Shown here: positions 26,301 through 40,400 of the stretch, in pieces
Numbering within the stretch: position 1 is the first letter of the stretch
How the letters are laid out: the number at the start of each line of letters is the position of its first letter
DNA from: Patagioenas fasciata
Taxonomy: Eukaryota; Chordata; Aves; Columbiformes; Columbidae
Reading direction: 5' to 3'
Length of the DNA stretch: 64,000 nucleotides
Assembly (NCBI RefSeq): GCF_037038585.1
Contig: NC_092521.1
Location: 110,200,605 to 110,264,604 of the forward strand
Position numbers and translations under genes: made by a program
The notes under the pieces: model-generated
The model's input: the letters and a program-made list of their open reading frames with translations, nothing else
What the model was told of the DNA's origin: nothing
Database searches by the model: none

Positions 26301-29300
26301 TGGCTAAAAATGGAGCCCATTAACCCAAGCAGAGCTAATGCTCAGTGAGCGATAGGTGAGGGCAGGAGAGAAAAGCAGATAGAAACAGCAGGAGCAGCTA
26401 AAATAGTCTGATGTGGGCCTGAAGAGCCTTGAAAGACCCTGTTACTGTAGGAAATACACTAGTCATATTGTTAACAGGGACTTTTTTTCATCTTTTGAGC
26501 TGTATTGATTGAAGTCATCTGTACTTAATTAGTACCGTACATACTAGAATTAGTTAAAAGATTCACATATGTAACTCAAGGCCTGTCTACTATGGCGCAA
26601 TCTACTGATTGGAGTTGGAGCTTCCTGCTTACATACTTCCGTGCTCTGTTGAAAAAAGAAAAGGTTTTCACTAAAGGTTATCTATATGCTTTAAGCACTT
26701 AACTGGAGCTCATGCATTGGAATTAAGCCTGGTCTGTTTTACAAAAGCACCAAATGCAAATAAGGAAGGAGGAGGAGGAGTCTTGGGGGTTGTCCCATCA
26801 CAATGGATTGGCATGGCAGGGCCTTAATGTAAATCCTTGCATCTTCCCCCAAGGCCATGTCCGCTGTGTGTTCCTGATGAGCCTGATAGGAGAGGTGCAT
26901 CACTGCTACCTCATCATCCTCTATCAGACTTGCTACTCTGTTAGTCTGCTGTTCAGCAACACCTGTACATGTCCTGATTTGCTTCACACCAGGTTAGCTT
27001 TAACATTTCAGTTGTTGGGATGAGCTAACCTGGTTAATTTTGTGTCCAAGGAGAGTAAGGGACAATGTAAAGACCTGCTGTGCCAAGCAGGTGAAATGAG
27101 CCGTCTGATTTGGAGACATGCCTATAACTGAAAGCCTATGGAGCTCCGATCTAAATGTCAGGGTCTGACACTACTCATAACCTGACCAGCTGAATTTTCA
27201 TTTTGTATTGATTTTTTTCAGGTTTTGATCAACGCAAAATGTTCACATACCAGGTTGAGTTAGCTTAAGTCATTCCCCATAAAGTCACAGCATTTATATC
27301 AGACAGCTTTGATTGAGCTCCTGTCTGCACATAGGAGACATGCCCCAGGTGAGCGGGTTATTACAGTCATGATTCACACCAGTCTCATTTAAACTTCACT
27401 TGTATTTTGGCTGTCTCTTGATTTTTCCGGTCCACATCATCTGCAGGTGAGGTGGCAAGAATATCAGCTGGCATTTCTTACCAAACACTACTTAGTGGTC
27501 TGCTTCCCCTAGAAATTTGCCCCTATAGATGACACAAAGCTGAATTCTCTTGAACCTGAGAAGAGTGAGGTGCAATAGAGAAGAAAATATCCTTTTCTTC
27601 ACTCCTGGCCTCTCCTTCTGCAGAATGCAGGTTTCAGGTCTGTTTAAAAGGCCTGATAGTATTCAGTGCATCCAGGATATTAAGATAATTACTTCATTTT
27701 CAAGGTGGACACTGCAATTATTTACAACTCTCTGCATTGCTGCTGTTGGGTCTTCCATTTCCACAGGCTCATGATCCACAGTCTCCAGGAAGGTGATGAG
27801 CAGTGAATTAGAAGTGTCCTCCAGAAGACTCTTTTAGGGGCATCTCTACCACCTATTTTGAATCCCTTTATGCTTCTAGTGTAGGTCTGATTTAGAAGCT
27901 CAAAGTTTGGCAACTCAGTTCCTCTGTGGTGGTAGGCAATGGTGGGGTTATTCTGTGCGATTCTGGATTTACTCTTATTTAAACATCAAATTAGATGTCT
28001 AAAGAGAATTTTATGAATATTTACCCTAGGGATTGTTAGAGGTTTCAAGATTCGAATGCATTTGCGCTGTGCTTGTTTATGGGGTGATGGCAGGTGATGC
28101 AAATAAAAAAAAAAAAGAGCTAAAGCAGCATTAAAGAGTTTATCAAAGTTTTTAAACATATACATTCAGCTTTGTCTGCTGACGCTGGTGGAGATCCTGT
28201 GGCCTTTACTTTGCTTGTCTCCAAATCTTCCTTGGATTACTAAAAGGAAGCCAAACCTTCAGTCTCAGCATTTGGGAGTAAATAGCCTGTCATGACTGAT
28301 GGAAACGATCTTTGAAAATAGATTGCTCTACCAATTATATGTCAATTACAGCAGAAGTTGCAGGTGAGTTAATACTGACTTAATCTAATGGCTTTATATA
28401 TACAGATCTATAAACACACTCTGTTTATACAGGTCTGATTCCATGTGAGAAAGCCTTTGTTCCACTATGAACAGATTTTTTGTTGTTTCTTTTCCAGTAC
28501 AGCTTGAGTCTTAAGGTAAAACTTTTTTCCCCTTTAATACTGGAAGCATACCCAATGTGTTATATTGGCATAAATACATTGGCTTAAATTGTTTAAGAGG
28601 AAAGATCTCTTTTCCATGCATTTTTCTAGCATTTGGTAGGGCAAACGGTTTAGATTTGTTGTTGATTTTACTTTGCAGGGACAATTTCTTTCTCTTTTTT
28701 ATATATAACTTGCTCATTCCATGAGTGTGAGAAGTGCCTTATGGATTTACAAGATAAGTAAACTTGAGGAGTGGTACTGCGCAAATTTCTCTCTTCTTCA
28801 TTTCCACCTCTGCACATTCACATTGTATGGGATTGATTTCCAAAAGGCAAGATAAATATGGAAACCTGACAGCTGAAAGCACCATCAACTGGGAACTTGT
28901 GTCCTGATTACACTGTGGCGAAAGTGATGTTTGCTTTATTCTGATTTATGAACAAGGCATAGACTGGCCAGGTGTCGGGCCAGCATCAATTTCTTTCTTT
29001 CCTACATGAAGAGTGATGAAAGGCATCAGAAAGCAGAAGGAACAAATTTTTTTTTGGTATGGCTCAGCTAAGTGGATCACAGTGCTACCTGTGAGCAGCA
29101 ATCTATCTTTGCTGTGCTGAAGAACACGCTAACCTTTCTGGAGACTGCATCTCACTGTAGGGTTTTGGCCTGAAACTGCTCTTTCCCAATCAAAGCCCTC
29201 ACCAATAGTGCCTGTTCAGTCAGGAGTGAACAAAAGGCCTGAACACTAGGATCAAGCAAGCCCATGCTGTGTCTCACCTTGTGAGACATCAGGGCTGAAT

Positions 29301-30780
29301 TCGGCACCGCCACAACTTGAGCTGTGCATCAGGCAGGAATCCTTCAGCACTGCTGAAATAAACATGGGGCTGAGTCAGGTTCAGAGTGTTCCACAGGCAA
29401 AACCACTCGCGGAATCGTAATACAAGTGTCTGATTCAAAACACCTTGGTACCTAAGAGGCAAGAAGCAGGAGAAAAAACAGCTGCTGAGCAAATGTTTCA
29501 AATTATATCTTAATGGATGAGTAAAAAGGAGGCAAATAATTCTCATGTTCATCGTCAGCATCAGTTGCAAGTGACTAAATGGTGCTGCTAACAGTACTTT
29601 TGGTTTAATATGTGAAAAACATGCATATATTATATGAATGTATGCAAAATCCATGTATATGAGGACTGACATGTAGGAAAAATACTTCACCATTATATTG
29701 AGTAGCTAATCTTCTCAAGCTAGTAACCTCATTATAACATTCAAAGCATTATAAGCAAATACTTTTCCTCTGCCATCTCTAATTATTTTGTAACCTTGGC
29801 CAAAAAACTTTGAAATATATCAAAAGATATACTGATATAGCTCTTCTTGGCAGCCTGATGGGATTTTTTGTAGAACAAAGTGTAGTGAAATAGTTATTAA
29901 TTTCAGATTTGTTTTGTTTTAAAACTACATTAATTACAAGAATAAGGGATTCATTACATAGGAACTGATAATTGTTTCTCAGTGTCTGACAGATTATTTT
30001 TCATGTGCAAAAGGAAGCTGAAGGAGTTTTGGCTGATGTGGAAAATAATAGTACAGTACAGTTTTGAATTGCAAAAGGTATTTTTCCCCAACTATGCACT
30101 TTCCATGACCAAAATGTTTACACCCCAAAATTAAGCCCTGTATTAAGTGGCCTGATTTTTCACTTTGCAAATTCCCTCTGATAACCATGTTTAATAACCA
30201 TTACAGATCAAAATCTCCAAAAGTCTTGGAAATAAACACTACTTTTTTCACCCCTTAATCCATCCTTAGTTTGCTTAGGTGTAGCACAGATTACTGCTAA
30301 TGTTTTTGGAAGTATTTGCATCAGTACATCTGAAATCAAGCTATATATTTAAATACCTATCCATGTTACATCTCCTCGGTTGTTGTACTGGGTTTATATG
30401 GCAAGGTTTTGGTAGCTGGGGGTGCTACCAGGGTGGCTTCTGTGGGAAGCTTCTAGAAGCTGCCCCCATATCCAATAGAGGCCATGTCAATCAGCTCCAA
30501 GACAGACCCACCACTGGCCAAGGCTGAGCCCATCAGTGGTGGTGTTTGCGTCTCTGAGATAACAGTTAAGAAGGGAGAAGGGGAAGAGAGGGGAAGGTGA
30601 AATGACAATTGCCATGGGAGAGAGGAATGAGAATATGTGAGAGAAACAACCCTGCAGACAGCGAGGTCAGTGAAAACGGAGGGGCAGGAGGTGCTCCAGG
30701 CACCAGAACAGGGATTCCCCTGCAGCCCATGATGCAGACCAGGGTGAGGCCAGCTGTCCCCATGCAGTCCTTGGAGGTCC

Positions 30781-31069
30781 ATGATGGAGCAGATACTCAC
30801 CTGCAGCTTGTGGAGGACCCCATGCTGGAGCAGGTGGATGCCTGTGTGACTTTGTGGAGAGCCTGTACTGGAGCAGACTCCTGGCAGGATCTGGGGCCCC
30901 ATGGAGAGAGGAGCCCATGCTTAGAGCAGGTCTGCTGGTAGGACTTGTGACCCTGTGGAAGGGACCCACACTGGAGCAGTTCATGAAGAACTGCAGCCCA
31001 TGGGAAGGACTCACATTGGAGAAGTATTGGAGAACTTTCTGCCCTGGGAAGCACCCTACCCTGGAGTAG
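30781..31069 (+). repeat. Degenerate about 45-bp reiteration inside the LTR (seven CTGGAGCAG-type cores)
   Basis: Variants of the core CAYRCTGGAGCAG recur at 30781, 30821, 30866, 30916, 30967, 31012 and 31058, that is every 40-51 bp. Several are followed by variants of GTGGAAGGGACCCA or by AACTGCAGCCCATGG. The block is therefore an internal minisatellite in what should be the U3 region, a place where retroviral LTRs often carry reiterated enhancer units. Confidence 0.75.
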
Positions 31070-31269
31070 GGGAAGAGTGTGAGAAGTCCTCCCCTGAAGA
31101 GGAAGGAGCAACAAAGACAAGTGACCACAACGCCCATTGCCTGTCCACCTGTGCCACAAGGAGGTAGAGAAATCCGGAGTCAAGTTAAGCCTGGGAAGAA
31201 GGGAGGGGTGGGGAGAAAGTAGTTTTTTTAAGTTTTGGTTTTATTTCTCATTATCCTACTCTGATTGGT

Positions 31270-31275
31270 AATAAA
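31270..31275 (+). terminator. LTR poly(A) signal AATAAA
   Basis: AATAAA lies about 180 bp before the LTR 3' end, where an R-region polyadenylation signal would be expected. If the LTR were transcribed, or read into from upstream, it could end plus-strand transcripts. Use in the host is not shown by the sequence. Confidence 0.55.
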
Positions 31276-31457
31276 TTAAACTAATTTCCCCAAGTCTGTT
31301 TTGCCTGTGTCAGTAATAGGTGAGTGTTCTCTCCCTGTCCTTATCTGCACCCATGAGCCTTTTGTTGTATTTTCTCTCCCATGTCCAGCTGAGGAGGGAA
31401 GTGACAGAGCAGCTTTGGGCACATGGCATCCAGCCAGGGTCAACCCACCACAGCTGT

Positions 31458-34400
31458 ATTTCTAAGCTGATGAAATTTTGTTTTTCAGTCATTGCTGTGA
31501 TGTCTAGAAGCTGTAACGAAGACTTGCAGAAGCAGTGTGTGAACGTATAGTATATATACAACCCCTGTCCCAAAAGGCTTTTAATCTTGCCAAAAGACTT
31601 ACAAAAAGAACAGAGGAAAGTAAAGCAAGGGGAATGTTGCAATAGAAGCAAGTGGATTTGCGCTAACCAGTGGTCAACACTAGTGCGGTTATCAGCCTAT
31701 AACCATGTTAGGGAGAACCTTTTTCTTTAAAAAAAAAAAAAATTTTTAAATGTTAACAGTACTACTGTTTACTCCATCTGCCAGCTGATACATTTCTTTG
31801 AAACGCTGGTGAGGCATACTGGTTTGTGATGACCATTTTTGACCATTGGCTGCATCCGTATATCTAAAGTATGATTCTTCTTACCAAACTGTTTCTCAAA
31901 TATGTTTGTGCATGTAGGGTATATGGCAATATCACCTAATGGTGTCTTCCTGCCTCTTCTCTACTCAGAAGATAATTTCAAACCATAGCATAGAAAAATT
32001 TATTTGTTCTCTATTGTTTTTGTATGTTTCCAAGACACTAAGACTGTTTGAACTTTATCTTTCACACCATGTGATCTCTTATGCACCATCTGTTTGGTGA
32101 AATAAAAGTATTCATTACTATTAACCTTAATTGCAGTGTTTCACTGCCTTTTAATATGGATATGCATTTTACTTTTACAGTACCAGTTACAGAAATTACA
32201 ACACAAAAAATTTACTACATTTGTTCATCACTTTTATGGCAGAAATTAATACTTGCTTTCAAACCTGTTTTTGTTGGTTTTTGTTTTTGGTTTTTTTTTT
32301 TCAGTTGAGTCAATAATATCAGCCAAAATAATCTCTTGAGACTTGATAAAATTGGTTTGCATGTCAGTGACTACAGTAAGTACGAGGCTGGAGAAGGCCA
32401 AAGTGAATCAGAACATAAAGTCTTAATGCCTTTATTTCAAATGTGTCCATGAATTGTGGAGGCAGTAAGTATTTATTTTGCTAGTGTTGTGTATTGGTAT
32501 AAAACTCACATTGCACCGGGCCTTGCCCTGGTTTTGTCGTCTTTTAGATCATTTAATATCACGCTGCTTCAGAGCCTTTGTGCAATATACAGAGCTAACA
32601 AGGCATGAGGCTGAGTGTTCTGGAAGATGTTAGGAATGGCAAGTGGTTTGGAAAGCTGAAACTCTTTCTAAAACAGGCTCATTTTCATGTGTATGGTGCA
32701 AACTCACTTTTAACTTGACAAACTGCAGGTACCAAACAACTTGGAAAACCCAGGTTGTTATTCTGCTAAGGTAGAAGGTGCATCTTGTTGTTGGGAAGGG
32801 AGCGTGAGAGGGATGAATGCAATAACTGGGTGAAGGAGGAGCATGCCTGCCCATGCAGGAGACAAGGGGGAGAAGACCAGAGCCTGGGTTTGAGAGGAAG
32901 GAGGAATGGTCAGAGCACCTCATGGGCACCACAGTGAGGATGCTGGGAAGTCCAGCGCTGATGCAGACAGATGAGAGAGAGGGTAGAGACAGCATTCCCA
33001 TGAATTGAAATTAAGTAATGTGCATTTAAGCATAAATAACATTGGTATTTGCCCTTTAATAAATGGGTGTTGTGATGGATGTTGTTGATTTAGAATCTCC
33101 TTCATTTTCTACAAGTGGTATTCTAAAAATAATGTAAAAAGCCAGTGTCACCCCTTAGGGGTGGATGTTGGGGTGACCAGGTGCATACTGCAGATGCCTT
33201 GTCAGCCTCAGGTGCTGAGGAGCAGCACGGAGATTGATGTCCAACCCTGTCTGTCTTCAGAGACAGGGAATGGCATAAGTCCCCCATTGATGCTGGGGAC
33301 TAGGCTGCTGCAGGGGTCAAGTGAAGCCTCACTGTTCCTTTCTTAGCTTTGTAACCTCAAAATCAGTTTGTGCTCTTCTGCAGGACCTGAGGACGCAGCC
33401 TGCCTCAGTAGGCCTGCTGCTCTAGGCTGGGTGGGAGAAAAACAGTGCAGCTTGTGAAGGTAAAACATCTGCAGACGTGAATTAACATCACTTCTGTACA
33501 CGTTAACAGAGTTCAAGATTTTAAAGTCAGATATCTGTGGATCATCCTTGGCTCTACATAGATGCTTTGTAATCTCTGGTAAACTTATAAATTCCCTTTC
33601 TATTGGTAAAAAGCTTACATTAATACTGACTATACTGGACTATATACCTATCATGGGTCCAGAACTTATGGTTAGATTTTTGAGTCAAGGCACTTGTATA
33701 GAAAATCTATTTTAAGTAATTTCTAAAATGTTATTGGCTATAGTCTTTCTCTTTCTCAAATCACTGTATGGTCTCACTGATGGCAGCTGAAGTACCTGGC
33801 TTTAGGGACTCAAGTTTGCAAGCCATAGCTTCAATAAAATTTTCTTAAACTCCGTTTTATAAATTGGTGTTCCTGCAGCATGCATCAAAAGCCAGGGAAC
33901 ATAAGCATGACAAAAAAGTTTTATTAGCCTTTCCTTAGGATGATTTGTACTACTAAGTATGCGTGCATAATTAATGCAATCAACCCAAATTCGTTGTAAA
34001 AATGCCACACCAGTCTCTTTGTGTTTAATATACTATACTTATTTTTGCGTGATAAGTATACATATTGTTGGATGTAATTACAGTGACTGTCTGTGCATAT
34101 ATGTACACTACTTTTCTCCATAATCATAACAGAAAAATGAAGGTAATTGATGATGACTTTTTCTTTGAAAATAGTTATCCTGGCTTCTAATCCTGTGATC
34201 GCTCTACACAAGGACAAAGCAAGGGCATTTTCTTTGCGCATGTGTAACAGTCATTCCCACTACCAAACGACAGCTATCTGAACGTAAAAGGAAAAGTTTT
34301 AATAACACAGTAAATTTGCATCCTTATCTGTGCTTGACAAAATTCTAGCCGTAATTTGATTTGACCATATATACAATATATGTTTTTATTTAAGTAATAA

Positions 34401-37400
34401 TGACTGAGCCACAGAGCATTTCCTGAAAATTAATGTCTGGCTGAAAAATGTTATAGCCCAAATGCAGCCAAGGACCATTAATTCCAACTGGTCAATTCTC
34501 CATGAAATGCCTTATGTCAGGGGTCATTTGTTACATTCCCATCCCTCCCACCCACCAATAAAGAAGTAAAATTAAATGTTACTTTCCTCTTATGGCATCA
34601 CTGAGCCTTGAAGCAGCCACCAGAAGCCCCTGCTACAAAGCGTTGCTATTGCTGCCATAGCAATGAAGGTTTTTTAGTGGTTGAGTGATGGAGAACCTTT
34701 CAAGAATGGTCTTTCACTCTCTATTATTTTACATTCGTTAGTGAATAAAGCTCTTCAGTTTGCTTCTTGGAGCTTACAAGGAGATTGAAAGACTGCTACG
34801 TTTTCCTGGTCACGAGTAAAGATGTAGGGATAGGAAGGTGGGGAAAGTTTACACCCCACGTATATGATGAATCTATCTTATCTACCATGGCTGCCATCCT
34901 TTTAGGATCTTATATTGATTTTCTTACATTAGTGGCCAGTATTAAATACTTGCATCTCTAGTTTATTTTCCCAGAGTATGTCATTAATCGTTGGTAAAAA
35001 ATTGGTACATTAGAGGCTTCATTATGACTGAGTGAAACAGTTTCAAACTGGAGGGCTAAGGTCTGTGTAGTGGTTATTGAAAAGTACGATTAAGAGATTA
35101 ATGAGATAACAGGAAAACAGTTGCAAAAAGCAGAAGAAAAAACAAACACACACCCCACGTCCTTGCATTTTTTACATTCTTGAGAATTAGGTGAAAATAC
35201 TCTGTTTCCTTCTGCAAAGCATAATGAAAATCATGTCCATATGTCATTATATGTGGAAAATAAACTCTAATGTCAAGGAATGACGACTGAGGGGCAAGAC
35301 AACAAAAAGCCCCCCATCTCTTGTGCTGGACACTCGTACAGCTATACATTAAAGCCTACCTCTGGCAGCCTTTCATTGTCTCTCCCGGTGTTATATAGGT
35401 TGGTGAATTCACCTGCCCCAAAGAGCTGTTGTCACTTCTTTTCAGGAAGGGGAAGGAAAAGCCATCAGTCACTGTCCATTCAGCCTGATCCATGTTCGGA
35501 GGCACACGTTTTAGTTTTTAACTATTTATCTGCTTTGTTGTGAGACAGTTTTTTAGATGGCAGTCTTGGAAGCTAGAGACTTGATTTTTATTTCAGCCCA
35601 CTGCCTCCTTGGGAAAAGAGTTAAGACAACAGCTTTCATTCTTCCACTCAGGAAATAGAACGAGCCTTTCAGTAGATAATTTTTTTACTTGAAGTTGGGG
35701 GAAAAAAAGGCATTAGCAATACAAAACTAAACTTATTATTATTCTGTTTAAGCACTGGAGTTCAAGTGGTTGACTTTGAATGGTCAGTCAGTGCATCTGT
35801 ATATAGTGAAGATGTAAAAAGCCTATTATTTCAATTTCAAGTGAAACAAGATTTTCAAGATATCCCAAACCATATTAGTACATGAAAGAAATACTTCAGT
35901 TAGGTGTCTTGTGGCTGTCTCTGGAAGCCTGCTTTAGGGACCACAGTTTCAGAATATTGGATGATGAAAAGGGTACAGTGAGCCAAAGCATGCTTGACTC
36001 CATTTCTTTCAGCAAAGTGACTTTGATCATTCGAAACTTGTTCCATATCCCTTATCCAATATATTGTTCATAGCACTAATCTAAAAAGCACAACCAAGTA
36101 AAAGATTTAATTCCATGTTATTTTTATTAAAATGGGTTATTTTTTTCAAGTGTTTTGTTGTGCAAACTGTACCTGGAGGCACAGCCTTGCAAATAGTTGC
36201 ACATGAATTGTACCATTGTGCACTGAGACTACTCATATGCATGGCTTTGCTTATGGATGCCGGCATTTGCAGGATCACAGCCATTTCTGTAAAAATTATG
36301 CTTCATCTTTAAAGCAAATCACTTCTAAAGAAATTACATGAGCTTGATAGCAACACCACTATCCAGACAGGATTTGCAATCTGTTTGGTTTTTTTTTAAT
36401 TATGGAATTCAATTATTTTTCTTCTAATATTTACTATTGATTTTAATTTTGATTTTGTTTTTATCACTTAAACATCCTAAATTTCAGGGATCTGCTAAGA
36501 TGTGTCACATCATTATTACCCTTATTATGAATTATTCACAGTAATTACTGAGTTGTTGTAAACTTCATTATGAAATTTAAAGTACCAGAAAATCTGGTGG
36601 TGATACTGTTTTATTCCTTGGATGTTCTTAAAATAAGTCAGACTCAACAGATTGCAAAAATATGCAATTACAAAGTTATTAAAATGCAGATTTTTGGCAG
36701 GAAGCCACTGTAGTCTCTGATGTTCACAGCTGTCTATTTACACGAAAACTGCCCTGAGCAGCCTGGGGTGGCTTCTTTGAGCTACTACAGCTGATTAGGT
36801 CAGCGCTGAGGCCTCTCTGAGGACCAGGTTCAGTAACTTTTTACCCACCAGCTCATAAGCTTTGCTTGAAGTAATTTTTTTAGGCAGGAGGGATTGACGG
36901 TAGACCATCTTTTGTTCCCTGTCATGCTGATGATTAATCCAGCGTGCCGCTCCTGAGACTGTGTGCGTACCGTACCTACATCTACACAGATGGTTTCTCG
37001 GATTAGAGTGTGGCTGTAGCAGCATGAATTTTGAGTTACACTTTTGAGGTCAGTGTAACATGCGTTTTCCCCAGTCAGAACTGGCTTTAATCATTGCTGC
37101 CTTCACAGCTCTCTGGGGGCAGGGAATACTGGAGTATTAACAAAGTGGCAGATGCTTTGCTTTAATGAAGAAGTAAGCACTGTCATCTTATTTTCACCCT
37201 ATCTCCCACAATGTCACTAGGTGCCCCAATTGTTTTTTCTTTCTGTGCAGTGACTTGGGAACAAAAATTATGGCCTACTTACTATAAAAAAAAAAAAAAC
37301 TTTCAAAGTTTGTGCTCAAAGTGTTGTGTGCAGATATGCAACACCATTGCTAGCAGCCAAAAACTGCTTTGTCTATGGTTTAGTGTTCAGGTAGGACTAA

Positions 37401-40400
37401 TAGATGGCAGCTCTTTCTCAGTGTCTTTTTTTGGTAGGTGCTTCCAGTACAGAATTTTGTCTTTAATTTGTGCAGCTTCTCTCAAGAAGCAAAGTAAGTA
37501 AGTTCTTTTCCCTCCATGAAATTGTGAGAGTGGTACAAGCTCTGAAAAGGAGTGGAAAAGTTCTGCAAAATAAGGTGTGTAGCATCTAGATAGCAAGAAA
37601 CAGCACAATGAGCAAGTCATCCCTGCTGTGAAGCTGGGGAGATGTTCCCAGAGCGTGGAGAGGCAGAATCTGATATTGTCTATGATAAAGTATAATGGAA
37701 GAGCCTCCTGTTCTAAATGTCTGAAGCTGTTGGGGGCTCTGGGAAGCACATGTTATTAATATCAATGAGGGTCCATAATAGTCTCCCACAGGACAAGTGA
37801 CATTTAGGGATTTGAGACTGAAATAAATGAGAAATAGAACAGGACCCAGGACCATTAGAGAATATATTAGAATTGGTTAGTATTATACTGTCCCATTATA
37901 TATGGGGCTACCTGGTAGTACTTTCATTTATTTCTCATATAAATACCTTTATTCTCTCTCAATCAAGGCCAGTCTGTGTTGTCCCAAAAAATTCAAAATG
38001 TGATCACCCTCTTGTAGATTTTCCTAGCTGATAATGAAGACCCTAAAACTTCTAAGACATTAAGTCATCATTTGAAAGCTGGGTGTGTTCTGAGAAACTT
38101 GTATGGGCAATAATACAGAAAAGCTTACATTGATACCTTGGAAGGAGGAAGATGCAGTGAAAATCCTAACAGAACCCTTTAACCTCAGCATTGCTGGTGC
38201 ATACTGTGTTATCCAGCAGAATGTGTTCTGAGTTTGTCATGAACAGAGAGAAATATATCTGAAGAGCTTAATTTTGAGGCTCTCCAGGGATATAAGCACA
38301 CCAGAGGGCTGCATGGATGCAAAGCAGCAATGTCATCAAACCACTGAATCATCCTTCCCTGTGCTGGTGCTCCTGAGCCGTCCGGGGGGCAGGTTGGATG
38401 CTGGTGTACCATGCAGCGGCTTTGGACTGATTTAATTTATGGCTATAGGTATGACCCCCACAGGCAGTCCAGCTGATGTAAGAGGGGTGAAGCATGATAT
38501 GCTTTTCTTCTAACCCTGACACACCATCTCCTTGGCTACAGAATGACAGACTTACGGTGATGGAGCAGGAACCCAGCATGGATCCTCCAAACACAAGGGA
38601 CTGTACCCTAATGAGCAAAGGCAGGGTACTACCGTGTTCTTGGTCATTTGCACTGAGAGAACTCCAATGATTTCAGTTTCCAGTCCTAATTTCTACTCTG
38701 TGGGTGGAGAAGTGCGTCCTTAAGCACAGTGATGGGCATTCCCTATATTGCTGGTAATCACAGTTTTCAGAGTCCACATGGGAAGAAATGCTATAAAAAT
38801 CAGGCCCGGCAAAAGTACTGAGGAATGTGAGGCCACTTCCCTCCATAAGCCCCGCCAAGGCACTTTCAGGTATGTTTTTCCTCACGTAGTCCTGAACCAA
38901 GAGAACATTAAAATACAGGCCTGAAGGTCTGGGTCTGTGCTGAGGCTCATCCAGAGGGACTGAGGAATAAGGGTATAGAAATTCTTTTCTATCTCAGGTA
39001 ACCTAGAGACTGAATCTCCACAGGAGAAAACACGAAGAGTCAGAGCCTCCCCACTTTCTCCCATGCCTTTTCCGAAGTGAGTGAATTTTGATTCTCAGAG
39101 AAAACAAAAAGACAGAGGAATGCAAAGGAGGTTGGGTAGGGGATTTGAGGAGCTCTCAGGCAGGTGGGTGATGATGCTGGAAGCAGCAAATGGGCTGTGA
39201 TCGGGGAAAGGAGTGGGGCCAGCGTGGGTCTGATGGCGTAGGGTGCATGACAATGTATAGGGGCAGACTGATGTTACCAACACATTGTGCACTCCTTTTG
39301 CATCAGTGTTGGTCAATACAGAGTTAACAGCAGCTTTGGGCATTAGATATTTCTTAGGATTAAACCAAGAAGGAAGGAGGCAAGCTTGCGTAGTATTAAG
39401 CGGGCTCCTGTCTGGGTGCTCTTCCTCGTTTTCTATTGAAGTTATCTATTAACACATCTCAAGAGAAAGATGACCCCAATCTAAAGATTAATAGAGCAGT
39501 GTGTGGACATTTCCAGTGATGTGTGTAAAACTCAATTTTTTTTGTCGCTGTATGCACCAAGGTGTTCTTTATCAGCAGATCTCTAGATCTTAAAAACCAG
39601 CCTGATTATTGAAGAGGGCAGCAGGCAATTTAGGGCACATGGTGTTTTCTTACGACAGAAGCTTTGCTGTGAAGTGCAGTAATTTATGTTGATTAATAGT
39701 AGCCATCAGAATGTCTAGATTGCTTCATAGAATGAATTTCTAAACATTCATCTCTAGTTTGGGTAGTGGGGGGTGAGAAAGATGTATTTGTTTGGGAGAT
39801 TGGGCAGGAGGATAACTCCTGCATGTACCATTTCTTGAAATGTTAGTGCAGGACTTTCACACATTCCTGAAATTGGTTTGTTGTCACTAGGGTCAGATTA
39901 ACCCAATTTTCGTTTAATGTGACAAGTAAAAAAAAAAATAATTTCCTCCTCCATAACCAAGCTGCAACCAAAATGAAAGAGACTACACAGTATCAAGACT
40001 GAGTAATTTTTGAATGCTAGATCTTTCTTGGCAAAGCTTTTTCTGTTTTGGACTTCTGTGTACATGCCAAAATGTAAAGCCATCTTGGCTCAAGCGAGAC
40101 ATACCTAAGTAACGCAAGCCACCCTCATTTAATCAAGAAACAAGAAAAATTACTATAATTGTTTTAAGAAAAACTGCTTTGGGGAGAAAAAGAGAGGAGT
40201 TTTCATGCCGTGTTATTATTGATGTGTCTTACTGTCATTAAGGTTATAAATAAAAACATCGATTTAAAAGTAGAAGGACTTTGCTAGGCTAAGTTGTGTC
40301 TCATTCTGCTTGCTTTTAAAATCAAGAATTAAAGGAAATGATGGGTCTAGATGTTGTTGTCAGAAGTTACAAATTTCTCTGTCTGTTTTCCATCATGTTT

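Larger units (their letters stand above)
16357..30378. other. Non-coding stretch, no gene seen
   Basis: About 14 kb of AT-rich sequence. The few longer frames (for example 123 codons at 18904-19275 and 134 codons at 29289-29693 on the minus strand) have no family signature. A possible L3-type remnant lies at about 23,445-23,510 (ATAATAATGGCCC, then CACACTTTACAAACC), too weak to list as an element. Confidence 0.65.
30384..31452 (+). mobile_element. Solo LTR of an endogenous retrovirus
   Basis: The 1069-bp unit starts TGTACTGGGTTTATATGGC and ends CCAACCCACCACA-type sequence, giving TGT...ACA termini. It is flanked by GTTGT (30379-30383) and GCTGT (31453-31457), an imperfect 5-bp target duplication. 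AATAAA at 31270-31275, followed by a T/G-rich stretch, fits the R/U5 boundary. No gag, pol or env sequence lies next to it, so the provirus has recombined to a single LTR. The plus orientation follows from the AATAAA. I recall this LTR type as widespread in birds but cannot name the family; a 5-bp duplication favours an ERVL- or ERV1-like origin over ERVK. The overlapping open frames inside it (up to 156 codons) are by-products of GC-rich sequence. Confidence 0.85.

Noticed and set aside
29289-29693. 134-codon minus-strand frame
   Set aside because: No family resemblance, no coding-like third-position bias, and a composition like its AT-rich surroundings.
30453-31183. Overlapping open frames of 110-156 codons in the 30.4-31.5 kb block
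   Set aside because: They lie within the solo LTR, run in several frames on both strands, and repeat the reiterated CTGGAGCAG unit. Retroviral LTRs do not encode such proteins.
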